Assembly (NCBI GenBank): GCA_032207245.1
Contig: CM063499.1
Coordinates: 85,182,387-85,246,386 of the forward strand
Direction: 5' to 3'
DNA length: 64,000 nt
From: Pardosa pseudoannulata
Lineage: Eukaryota; Arthropoda; Arachnida; Araneae; Lycosidae
The position numbers and the translations under genes are program-made. This document shows, piece after piece, positions 53,301 to 64,000 of this stretch (the first letter of the stretch is position 1; each line of letters opens with the position of its first letter). Below the pieces are notes generated by a model. It saw only the letters and a program-made list of their open reading frames with translations. It had not been told where the DNA came from and searched no databases.

Positions 53301-55190
53301 GGTATTATCATAAATTATATTTAACTGAACTATAAAAATAGTATAATATATTTTATTTTTAAACTATAAATAATCTAAGATATATTTCATTTATAAAATT
53401 ACACTAATATGAATTTAAGGTTGACATTTTCAAAAAATACTTTATACATAGATTGGCTAATTAGTTTTACTCAAGCCTATTTTAAATAATATGATTTATA
53501 TTTACAAATATTTCTATTATATATTAATTACAATCTACTCTTGCTTGAAAGGGCTGCTTAAGAAAGCCATTTTACAAATGGCAATTTCTTTTTATATATT
53601 TAAGTTCCATTTTATTTTCTTAAGCCTTCTAATTCCTTTATTTAATGATCACTTTTTTAATTTTTATTTTTAATTATTATTTTATTTTTAAATTTCACTT
53701 TTTTAATTTAACTATTTCATATTTTTTTTTTACTTTTCTTTTGTTTTATTTTTTTTTCTTTAAATTCTTTTTACTATATAATTCTTTATAAATAATTTCA
53801 ACACCATACACGAAAAATATGTTTATATTAATAAAAAAATATTCAAAATTTTTCTTAATTGTTATTTTTCATACGGTAAATTAAATATCCTATATATTGT
53901 CTGATAAAAACCCAGTATTATTTTAAAATATAGATTTGTACTTAAATAAAACAATCCCTTATATTAATAAAACTCTTAAAAAATACCACTTAAATATTAA
54001 TCCACATAAATAATTTTTAATACCCTCAATACTTTGCTTTGCCTAATAATAATTTATAAATAAATTACTTCTTTATAATGTTCACAGTTACACTTTTTAG
54101 AAAAATTACATTTATACTAATCAATTTCATTTTCCTACACAATCAAATTAGAAAACCAATTCACATAAACTATACGCTTAAACAAAAGATACTCTACATA
54201 AAAACTTTAAAAATTCATTTTTTTCCTAAATTTAACCTGAAGTTCACTAATCCTGATATCAAAATTACTATACTTCATCTATGATTTATATTAAAAAAAC
54301 AAAAAAAAATTTATTAATATATATATATATTCTTATACTTGCTACACACTTCTCTAATTTTTTTGGCAAACATTACTTTATATTAAAATCAAAATCAAAC
54401 AACTAATCAACAATAATTATTTTTCCTATAAACCAGTTTCTAGTAAATTTTTTAATCCCTATAATCTGCGAGTTTCTTTTTGAAGCTTCCTTTCTTTATT
54501 TCTTTTATGTTTTAGTTTTAATTTTTTTAATTTAATTCTTTTTTTTTTTATATTTTTTCGTATTTAAATTTTTGACTTCATTTTTTCTGACCTTTATATG
54601 TTTTTTTAGGGTTCTTTTTTTTAATTTCCTTTTTTTTAAACCATTTTATATACTTTTATTGCTTTTTTTAATATATAATTAATAATTATTAAAATAATAT
54701 TTAGCTGTATCCGCATTGCATAATCAGGATAATTATATTTTATTGTTATAAAAATAACTTATGGGTTACGTAGATACAGTGGTACCTTGATGAGAGCCTT
54801 AACACATCAGTATTCCAAGCAACAAATTGTTGCTCAGTTGCTTTTTTGCTTTGCGTTACAAGTCAGGTAAAATGGCAAAAAAAGTCAAAAATCTGTGAAG
54901 AAAAAAAACTTAAATTTAAGAGAAATAAGTTTTTATTTTTTATTTTAATGTAGCTTAACTTTATGAAATCTTTTAATTTCTTTACACACATTTATATTGG
55001 GTTTAACTTTGCTTGTATACAATATTTATTGTTGATAAAAAACACTTTTATTATGTTAAAAATGTATAGCAAAAATATTTAGGATGGTACTAAGGAAACT
55101 GGTATGAATTAAGCTAAAAAAAAAATTAAATAAAGGAAACTGATTTATATTTAGTTATTAAGGTTAACTTTTCTCTTTCATCTCTGTTTG
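53301..55190. other. Very AT-rich intergenic, T-rich tract, no gene
   Basis: 54470-54680 is dominated by T runs. Short frames (53491, 54078) are Phe/Lys/Ile-rich with no domain. Confidence 0.5.
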
Positions 55191-55196
55191 ATCTAA

Positions 55197-55423
55197 CCCC
55201 TTTGCGACCAATGCCTCGTATACGCAACACAGCGATTTCATTCTTATCAGCCCAACGTCACCTCCCCGTGAAGATCTACTGATATTGAAAGACCAGCGTA
55301 GCGTATGCATAAAACGAGATCTGAACGTTTTATTTATTTTTTTTTAATGCTAAATTTAATTACTAGATAGCACAAATGGCAACGGTCGACTCGTATAGCA
55401 TTTACATGCTGGTCCTCAAGGGG
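55197..55423. mobile_element. TTAA-type MITE (227 bp)
   Basis: Left CCCCTTTGCGACCAATG after CTAA, right the inverse of CCCCTTGAGGACCAGC followed by TTAA. Imperfect inverted repeats of about 15 bases and a TTAA/CTAA target fit a piggyBac-type MITE. A half copy is at 25040. Confidence 0.65.
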
Positions 55424-55427
55424 TTAA

Positions 55428-56147
55428 AGAGCAAAAGAGCTTTAATTAATGAAAGATATTTAATAAAAACAGCTGATTACAATACATTCTATTGCATTGG
55501 TTTTCAAACTTTGTTGACTCAAATGATTCCTTAGAACTACAAGATACTTCTCAGGTAATCCCATCCCTTTCATAGAAAAATATATCTTAAAGTAAATTTA
55601 TATCTTTTATGTAAAGACAAAGTAATGTAAATACTATATTTATTAAGTTTGGCTTATTTGGAGCGATAGTCTACTTTTTTGCAACATGAGGGCTAATTGT
55701 ATTTATTGAAAAATTTCAAAATAAAATTAATGTAATTTACCTTTTAATAGTATTCTATGTATCACCTACCTTTACATTATATTTAGCAACTAGGGTGTAT
55801 TAGCACTTAAAAACATCTCAAATTCTAGGTCTGCTTATGCGGCTATCGGTCACATTACATATTCTGTAATTCTGAAAAATCAATAGCCAATTCATCAATA
55901 CATTTCATACAGACTGACTTCATTTTAAAATTGAAAATTTTTAAAGCAGTTAATATTTCTATCATTTTCCATTATGATCATATTTCAAGTTAAGTGAATT
56001 TAAACCAGCTAAGATCTGATATTTCAATATAAGAATTAATTATTACTCCCGCTAAAATTATTTGCTTAATATCAAATCACTAATATATAAAAAGGGTTTT
56101 ATAATGTTTCATTGTTCTGCATAAATTTAGAATTAAAACTGAAATTT
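55428..56147. other. Intergenic with SINE scrap
   Basis: 55650-55698 (gatagtctacttttttgcaa, catgagggctaatt) is a minus-strand tRNA-SINE fragment. The rest is unremarkable. Confidence 0.4.
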
Positions 56148-56265
56148 AGTTTGGTTTGGAGTGCTACAGTCTACTTTTTGCCAACTTAATGAGACTGGGA
56201 CCTACAGCTTAAAGTCAATTCTGAACGGCTACAAACATCCATGCCAAAGTGGGATTCGAACTCCA
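56148..56265 (-). repeat. tRNA-SINE, truncated
   Basis: ttggtttggagtgctacag, then gagactgggacctacagc, to gggattcgaact; the tRNA-like head is cut. Confidence 0.7.
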
Positions 56266-56409
56266 AACTGAACTTTGGACTTTTACCAATATCTCTACAT
56301 TAATACTTTTTAGTAGATTGCCACATAATGAAAAAGATATGTTTAAATATATTGTTCTGAGAATAGTATTAGCATGAAAATTCTACACAAGACTGTGGCA
56401 TTTGTTTAA

Positions 56410-57290
56410 TAGTAATTTTTATCGAGGGAAGGAGGTGGAGGCATTTTATATTTTTCTCTGGGATGGCAAAACTGTTTTGGCAACGCTCACATATGTTCTA
56501 TGAAACCCCAGAGTTCTATGGAATACAGTTTGAAGATTGGTGTTCTATTGTAATGGATTTTTTAAAAATAAAATATTGTCTATCAATTTTATTGAAAAAC
56601 ATTTAGCCAAAAATTTGGAGTTTTTTTTTAGATTTTGTTTATTTATTTTCTTATTTGTTTGAATTTAATTTTCTTTTTCAAGAATATTTATTGCTATATA
56701 AATATATACATGTATGCTTGCCCTTTTTTATTACAAAAATTATTTAATAGTAATTTTTATCAAGAAGGTAAGGGGTGGAGGCATTTTATATTTTTCTCTG
56801 CGATGACAATGCTCACATATGTTCTATAAAACCCCAGAGTTCTATGGAATACAGTTTGAAGATTGGTTTTCTATTGTAATGTATTATTTAAAAATAAAAT
56901 ATTGTCTACAAATTTTATCGAAAAATATGTCGCCAAAAATTTGGAGGTTTTTTTTTTTTTAGATTTTGTTTATTTATTTTCTTATTTGTTTGAATTCAAT
57001 TTTCTTTTTCAAGTATATTTATTGCTATATAAATATATACATGTATGCTTGCCATTTTTTATTACAAAAATTATTTAATAGTAATTTTTATCAAGAAGGT
57101 AAGGGGTGGAGGCATTTTATATTTTTCTCTGCGATGGCAATGCTCACATATGTTCTATAAAACCCCAGAGTTCTATGGAATACAGTTTGAAGATTGGTTT
57201 TCTATTGTAATGTATTATTTAAAAATAAAATATTGTCTACAAATTTTATCGAAAAATATGTCGCCAAAATAGCCAAAAATTTGGTGTTTT
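56410..57290 (+). repeat. Tandem repeat, about 331-338-bp units, 2.6 copies
   Basis: Units start at gtaatttttatc near 56412, 56750 and 57081. Each contains ggaggcattttatatttt, accccagagttctatggaat and, in the first two, the poly-T plus gattttgtttatttattttc block. Units 2 and 3 are nearly identical. The 61-75-residue frames within are repeat translations, not genes. Confidence 0.9.
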
Positions 57291-57299
57291 GCCTTGGGT

Positions 57300-58739
57300 A
57301 TAGAGGGTATCCAAAACAGATTAATAGCATTTCAACTTTTACCAAATGGAAAATTTGATTTGATGTACAATTTAAGTTCGAGTTTCAAACTCCATGATGG
57401 AACAAATTAAACTCATAACTCAAAGCACCACTGTAATTTAAATTTTTGGAGGACAATTTAATAATTTTACAAATTATTAAATTATCCCCAAATTAAGTAA
57501 TTAAACTTACTTGCAATGTAAACCACAAAGAAAGTTTTAAGACTTACTTCATAACATATAAAAAGGCAGTAACCAAATAAAAAACAGAGATTTAAAAAAT
57601 TTAGAAGGAATGTGCCTTCTTAAAATTTCGATAGGTAAAAATGACATTACACAAATAAGAAAAAAAATATAAAGAAATTTTGCATACATCATAAATCATA
57701 AGGTTTTATGTACATCAAACTTTTTGCTGAATAAAATAAACTTAATAAAAACTATAAACATAAAAATAATAAAAATTTGTACAGATAACAACAACAGCTG
57801 ATAGAGTATACTTTCAATTTCTCTAACAGTACAGTATAAATTTAATACGGTAATATAGCAAGCAATTAAACATCAGACTATGAATATTTATGGTTAAAAA
57901 CCAATAGGCGCAGATGGACAATATGTCAAATCAGGTATTTTAAAAATATATGCTTTCAAAATAAAATTTCAAAGTATGTACATAACATTGCCATTTATGA
58001 AAAAGTATTACGGATGAGATTTCACAGTATTCACAACCACTAATACTTCAGTTATGAACATATACAGAAAAGATATTTATAGAAGCAAATTTTGAATTCG
58101 TATTTTTTTTTTCAGCATTTATAGCTACTCTTTATAGCCCAAGAAAGAACAGCAGACGTATGGAAACTTCATATATGAATAACAGAAATTATTATTTTAT
58201 ACACTTTTTGAAAATGATACTCGAAATTTTATCACATCAATACTCCAAATCATTCTATACACTTAATCATTCTATAGGTTTAACAGTAGGGATGAAGTGA
58301 ATATTTTTTATCAGGCTGAATTTTAAATATATAAAACTCCATTCAAATATCTGTGCTAAAGACTTGGAAAACTAGAGGAAGAAGTTTTAACTGCTCTCAA
58401 TAAAAATTCAATTTTGAAAATTTAATGAACTATCATGGTTTGAAATTTCAAAATTAAAATATGCTGGGGATTTTTGAAAATTAGATAAAATAGGAAGAGT
58501 GTTGTAGTGATTGATGAATTTGTAAGATACTTTATTTAATAAAATGAATTTTCAAAATATAATTGTTGGAAATTTGGAATATAATTATTATTTTTTTACT
58601 TTTTATTAACTTTAACTGAGATGCCACAAAGTGTAAGCAAAATGCCCAACTACATTGGCTATCAAACATGAAATAACTCAGCAAATTGATTTAAAAATTT
58701 TAATATCAAAGTTTACAAAATTTAAAGCCAAGGGAAATT
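57300..58739. other. Intergenic AT-rich, no gene
   Basis: No frame, terminus or repeat recognised on either strand. Confidence 0.45.
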
Positions 58740-59100
58740 TTTTTAGATTTTGTTTATTTATTTTTATTATTTGTTTGAGTTTAATTTTCTTATTTTTTTT
58801 TTTAAGTATATTTATTACTATATAAATATATACTATATATACATGCATGCATGCCATTTTTTGTTAACAAAAATTATTTGTTTAATAGTAATTTTTATCA
58901 AGAGGGAAGGGTGTTATGGATTTTATATTTTCGTTTGGGATGGCAAAACTGGTTTGGCAACGTTCAGATATGCACTATGAAACCCCAGAGTTCTATGGAA
59001 TACAGTTTGAAGACTGGTGTTCTATTATAATATATTTTTTTAAAATGAAATGTCTACCAATTTTATAGAAAAACATGTAGCCAAAAATTTGAAGTTGATT
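58740..59100 (+). repeat. Distal copy of the 330-bp repeat unit
   Basis: gattttgtttatttattttt, catgcatgcatgccat, then accccagagttctatggaat in the same order as the tandem array, with more divergence. About 1.45 kb separates it from the array. Confidence 0.8.
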
Positions 59101-59198
59101 GAAAATTAGATAAAATAGGCAGAGTGTTGTGGTGATTGATCACAAAATTATGTTAATATCACTAAAACATGTCTTATAGATTTCAAACCTTATTTTAA

Positions 59199-59422
59199 CC
59201 CTTAATTTGGCTAAGTCTAATCTACACCAGACATGTATATTTATAGCTACTACATAACATAATTATCAGTGTTCACCACAGCGGACATTAATTATCTCAA
59301 AAATGGGAAATGATATATATATATTTTTTTGTTTATTTTACAGAGATCCTAATGTCTATACAGACATGGGAAAATAACAGAAATTAAAAAATATTTGAAA
59401 AAACATCTTGTCAAATTAAGGG
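59199..59422. mobile_element. TTAA-flanked MITE (224 bp), third family
   Basis: TTAA at 59195-59198 and 59423-59426. Termini CCCTTAATTTG and CAAATTAAGGG are perfect 11-base inverted repeats. No coding content. Confidence 0.8.
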
Positions 59423-59426
59423 TTAA

Positions 59427-60049
59427 TCACCCCCTTTTAATATTTTTTAAAAAAGTGCTTGATCACCACTTTTCATCTACCATATTTAAATAACAAAATG
59501 AAACATATAGGGTTTGAAAATATATATTTCAGGACTTAAAAAAACTGACGGTAATATCTGAAGATTTTTCTTATGAGTCTCCTTGTTGTTTATATATTGG
59601 TCAGAATTTTATTGGTTATTTTCAGCTTAGCTAAACATTGGGCTGCCTGTCTTTTTACATGTCCATTTGAGAGGCAAAGGAGTGTTGTGAATAATGCTGC
59701 GGCTAGCTTGCCTCAGTTGAATTTGAAATAGATTTACCCATTGACATACAATGATGTCTGGGAGACGCCAGTCTTTTCATATGCCAAAGTAGATTTTGAC
59801 GTTTCCAAAACGTCAATAATTGTCTCCGATAGACGTCATGTGGCATTATATTAAATCATAATTTTATACTGTTATTTAATTATTGTACATTAGCATCATA
59901 TATAAACCTCATTAAATGTTATACAGAAATGCAAATATCAAAGTGAAACGTTCTCTTTCTGAAATTTCCCAAAATTGTTCAGATGATCCAGAACTAAACA
60001 GTATTTTTTCGACACATCAAATTCCATTTTACTTGTAAGTCAAGAGGTT
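59427..60049. other. Intergenic, possible further palindromic repeat
   Basis: 59770-59850 contains gacgtttccaaaacgtc, a short palindrome, and ggagacgccagtc facing gtctccgatagacgtc. Too short to classify. Confidence 0.3.
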
Positions 60050-60052
60050 AAA

Positions 60053-60232
60053 GTTTGGTTTTGTTTGGAGTGCTACAGTCTACTTTATTGCAACATGAGG
60101 GTTAAGGAGACTGGGACTTACTGTTTAAAGCTGATCCCGAATGGCTATAAACATTTATGCAACAATGGGATTTGAACTCACAATCTCTGGAACCAAAGAT
60201 CAGCATCCTAACTGCTTAGCTAAACTTAAAGA
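60053..60232 (-). repeat. tRNA-SINE, degraded full-length
   Basis: tttggagtgctacagtctac to the decayed head aaccaaagatcagcatcc; the B-box complement gggatttgaactc is still visible. Confidence 0.75.
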
Positions 60233-60266
60233 GAAGAGTGTCAATTGACAATATACTAACATATCA

Positions 60267-60938
60267 CATACCTGTCAACTTTTAAAAAGTGACATAAGTA
60301 AAAATTTTTTAGCTGAAACATTGGTTAGTTAGTTGGCTGACATTTAGTAACACAAGCAATTGTAATTAATAAAAGCTAACAGTATTGTTTTTCTACCCCA
60401 GGAAAATTATAATTAATAAAATCTTTATGCATTCATTACATATAAAACATTAGTTAATTTTTAAAATTAAATTTGATTCTAGGAAAACACAAAATTAATT
60501 TATTTTAAACTGAATAAGCTATCAGATAAGAAAAGACAGAAATGATGTTACTGATTATTAATACTGATTTTGATAACACTCACTAGAATATTAATATATA
60601 AGATTAGTTTATTTTAATTTATGTGGATCTTTATTTTGAAAAATCCTTCACAATTAACTGCTGGCATAAATATGCAATCACAATACAAATTACTGGCAAT
60701 GCCATATGCAATGGTCAATAGAGTCATGCCAAACGTATAATAATGCCACAGGATATTTTTACATCATTTTATAAATTATGTAAATTTTAACTGAAATTAT
60801 AATTTTTCACAAATTACTAAAGTGAAAAATTCATTTTTCTAGTACCAAAAATCCATAAAAATTCTCTATTTGCAAATCCATAAAATCAAACCTTGAACTG
60901 TAAATTTTATTTACAATCCTTAAAAGTTGGCAGGTATG
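60267..60938. mobile_element. TIR element (~670 bp), hAT-like
   Basis: Left cataCCTGTCAACTTTTAA and right the inverse ttaaaagttggCAGGtatg form inverted repeats of about 18 bases. No clean target duplication was found and no transposase is encoded. Confidence 0.6.
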
Positions 60939-62851
60939 TATCTAGCATGTTGTCAAGCATAAAAGACATGTTATACTCATACATTTAACGATATCTAAAA
61001 TTAATTACTAGCTATCTTCCCAAAGTTAAAACGATCTTATGGGTACCAATTTACATTTTGGATTTGGTTTGTAGTGTTATGCTTTACCTTTTTGCTACAC
61101 AAGGCTAACTGATGTTACTGTATCACGAAAATGGATATGGCAAGTAATAGTGTCTCCTCTTTCTAAGAATTTTTAGTTTATCATAGGGTTTCTAATTGTG
61201 ATATGAAATAAAACAGTATAAGATTTTTAAAAATCAACCAAGGGATATACTAATAGATTATTGTATGTTTAAATATTACTTTCTCCCTAACAGTTTTGAT
61301 CAAATACAAATAGGTTGACTACCTCACTGTCTTCTTATGGGTGTTTAATTCGAAATTATATACATAAAATAAACAGCTATACAATATAACAAAAAATTTA
61401 ATAATGGATATCCAAATCCAACAGATATCTGAATACTATATAGATATCCAAAATTCAGCAAAATCTATATCCACTTCATCCATATACAACAATATTTTAT
61501 ATTCACTTACTTAATTTTAAAAATGAAAGTTTTAAAAGCAATCAACACAAAAGTTAATATTTCTATCCCTTTCTATTAAAATTGTGTTTTCAATTTGGGT
61601 TAAATTAATTCAGCTAGCCTTTGATTTTTCAATAAAGAGATGAGTTACACTCATGCTGAAATTATTTTCTCAATATTCAACAGCTAACATAAAAAAGTGG
61701 TTTTCACTTAATATATTACTAGTTTGCATAAATTTATAATTAATGCTGAACTTTGACCTTTTACCACTGTCTTTACATAAATACTTTTCAATAGATTTAT
61801 TATAATAAAAATTGACAATATTTTTTCAATACCAGTTAAGACAGCTAAACGTTATAAAAATGAATACAATAATAAAAATTTAATGAAAATTCTTGTACTT
61901 TAATACCTACTTATTAAATTAAACTGAATTTTTTTACACAACATAAATTCATACAAGAATTAAAAACACATTGATATAAGAATTAAGCAGCATAAATTAG
62001 GTGTTTTAAATGTATATATGTTTATATGTATGTATATATATACACACACAAATATAAATGTATGTGTATGTATATATATGTATAAACACACACACACATA
62101 GACATACATGTATCTGTATAACAATTTATCATTCTTTTATGCTTCACAGCTATTATATATTAAAACTTTATAAGCACAAATTATTAATCAATACAGGATA
62201 AAGCAAAAATTTATATATTTAGGATAAATAATTTTTTTTTTTTAAATCTACTGGATACTCATCAATGCCGAAAAAAATATTTTATATATGTATATAAAAA
62301 AAATCAAATTAAAAACCAGTAGTGCAAAGTTATGCTTACATTTCAAACCAAATTAACTGCATGGTGTTTAACATAATTAATATAAATAAGTCATATTTAC
62401 AACAAGCTGACTCAAATAAATGCTTTGTGCGCTAAGTTCTTGTGAGATGAATTTATTATATTTCACTGAGCTTCGGTATTATGGTCTGAATGAACTCTGT
62501 AAGCATTCCTGTAGAGCTTAATTCAAACTTACGTTTTTGAAACTAAGCTACAAGAATCGATTGAATCAGCTTTTGATGATGGTGTAACACAGAAAAACAC
62601 ACAGAACTTTGGATGACTAAGCATACTGATAAAATATTTAGAAAGGGAATATTTTACACGCAAGACAGAAGTAACACTATAGAAGTATAGAAATACAACA
62701 GACTCCTTAAACTGTGAAAAAGAAATTAAAAACAAATACGAAAAAAGAAATCATAAAACTATTTTTCATCAATGCTATATCGAATAAATAAATAAACTTT
62801 AGCATGCACATGTAAAGACAGAAAAATCACAACAAATTTATTATAGGATAA
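60939..62851. other. Intergenic, SINE scrap and microsatellite
   Basis: 61063-61112 is a SINE fragment (tttgtagtgttatgct, cacaaggctaactgatg). 62010-62110 holds TATG/CACA microsatellites. The 68-residue minus frame at 62529-62735 has no domain. Confidence 0.4.
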
Positions 62852-63669
62852 CAGGGTTGAGCGATTTAAATCGTGATTTTTTAAATCATTGATTTAAATC
62901 AATTTTTAAAGATTGAAAATTTAAAAGAAAGCTGTTAGTAATAAGCACAATAAGAAAATATTGAGAACCCACAGTTGCTCCCAGATGGTTTCAGGAGGTT
63001 GTAAAAATAGCACCCTACCTGCTATTCATTTCTCCTCCCCTATCTCTTATCTCTCAGTCAAATGTTGTTTTAGACTCTTGTATTAAAAAATTTCGTTATT
63101 ATACCTTGAAAAGAATGCCCTGACTTTTTAAATATTAAGTGCCTCTAAAAAATAAAAACAAATGCACCCAAATGTAATAAGTATTATCCTCCTCCCTGCT
63201 TTTATTTATTTATTTATTTTTGTGAACTTTGGAAAAATTCTAGAATTTATCTCGAATTTTCATAAAAAATAAAAATTATTGTGGTTACTTAGCCCTTAGT
63301 CTACCCTCATCTTTCTAATAATTCTATGGTTGAAGGAATAAAATGTATAAATAAACACAAAGCATCCTTTATTTAAATTATGATATAGATAATTAAAACA
63401 AGCAAAAAACCCTATATTGCAAGTAATTATTTTCTACTGATTTATGAATTATATATTATATATATTTATTTTAGTTATATATATTTTTTATTATAACTAA
63501 AAAAAGAATTAGTTGATTTAGACATCTAACTTGAACAATTTAATTTGCTTGTATCAAAATTGTACATATTTAAATTTCAAAAATCCCATTTAAATAAATA
63601 AATAAAAAATCCAATTTAAATAATAAAAAATCAGATTTAAAAAAAAAATCATGATTTTTATCAACCCTG
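62852..63669. mobile_element. hAT-like element, inverted second copy (818 bp)
   Basis: Begins CAGGGTTGAGCGATTTAAATC and ends with atttttatcaaccctg; matches the reverse complement of 14626-15551 (shared ctgctattcatttctcc, gatggtttcaggaggtt). Flanks TAGGATAA and TAGGGTAA agree at seven of eight bases, supporting an 8-bp duplication. Confidence 0.85.
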
Positions 63670-64000
63670 TAGGGTAATATAACATAATATTATCCCACAA
63701 AATGTTGCAGCCATATTAAAACCTTTTATTTGTTGTGAAATTAAATACAATTTCTCAGTGCAGACATCATTTGAATGGAATAAATCTGTGCTTTTGAACC
63801 AAAACGCACCACTAACCAGTAAAATATATAAATTTCTCTAATGCTAATTCTCCACATTTAAGGTGAAACTAAATAATTTTATTGACCAAAAAGTAGTAGA
63901 AAATAAAAGAAAAATTATACATATGTTATTAACTAATATAAGAGATAGCATTCCATATTAAAAATACATATTTAAAGCACCAGAACAACTAGTTCCTAAA
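63670..64000. other. Window edge, no feature recognised
   Basis: AT-rich sequence without frames, termini or repeats that I can identify. Confidence 0.4.

Noticed and set aside
56635..57272. Family of 64-75-residue hydrophobic frames (also 58750-58980)
   Set aside because: They recur only because the 330-bp repeat unit recurs, and are Phe/Ile/Tyr-rich from T-rich DNA; no start context or splicing support.
62459..62519. Possible terminal exon of a minus-strand gene, reading MLTEFIQTIIPKLSEI and a stop followed by AATAAA
   Set aside because: Only one short exon-like piece; no preceding exon was found within the window and no family is recognised.

Overview
This is a eukaryotic nuclear window, very AT-rich, with long intron-rich spacing and dense transposon debris. 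A chelicerate, probably a spider, is the best guess. The basis is compact exons in multi-kilobase introns, many copies of a tRNA-derived SINE with a run of arthropod transposon families (hAT, Tc1/mariner, Tigger/pogo, TTAA-type MITEs, Helitron), and a secreted Gly/Pro-rich structural protein gene. The species assignment is inference.

Two protein-coding genes can be supported. (1) On the minus strand, from 34485 down to 6775, lies CTU2 (cytoplasmic tRNA 2-thiolation protein 2, NCS2). I rebuilt it from 14 small exons with consistent splice sites and reading phase; phase analysis shows that one more exon between 25950 and 18772 is still unidentified. (2) On the plus strand, 44163-48433, is a two-exon gene for a secreted 346-residue Gly/Pro/Asn/Phe-rich protein. 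A TATA box and initiator precede a micro-exon encoding only MTLQ. A 3.2-kb phase-0 intron then splits the signal peptide, and exon 2 encodes the rest. It is the most interesting possibly undescribed gene here (silk-, glue- or cuticle-type).

Layout: 1-6770 is intergenic sequence with a LINE tail, a TA-flanked TIR element, a small Tigger-derived MITE and a relic transposase. 6775-34485 is CTU2, whose introns hold a deleted Tigger, three copies of a CAGGCTTGCAA hAT family, two Helitrons, two mariner relics (one split by a hAT with a perfect 8-bp target duplication), SINEs and tandem duplications that copied exon edges. 35200-43700 is intergenic: a foldback hAT MITE, a gypsy-like retrotransposon relic next to a 100-N assembly gap, SINEs, long (TA)n tracts, a hAT with 8-bp duplications, a LINE fragment and a ~390-bp tandem duplication just upstream of the second promoter. 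44083-48433 is the secreted-protein gene. 48437-64000 is intergenic: a Tc1 element sitting in a (TA)n tract, a retroelement LTR-like copy, a truncated inverted Helitron, ~330-bp tandem repeats, TTAA MITEs and a second copy of an intronic hAT in inverted orientation.

The two genes have no evident functional link. CTU2 is a housekeeping tRNA-modification gene, and the other looks like a tissue-specific secreted structural product. No CRISPR arrays, operons, bona fide tRNAs or rRNAs are present. Gene models are by eye from splice consensus, phase and family knowledge; no search was run.
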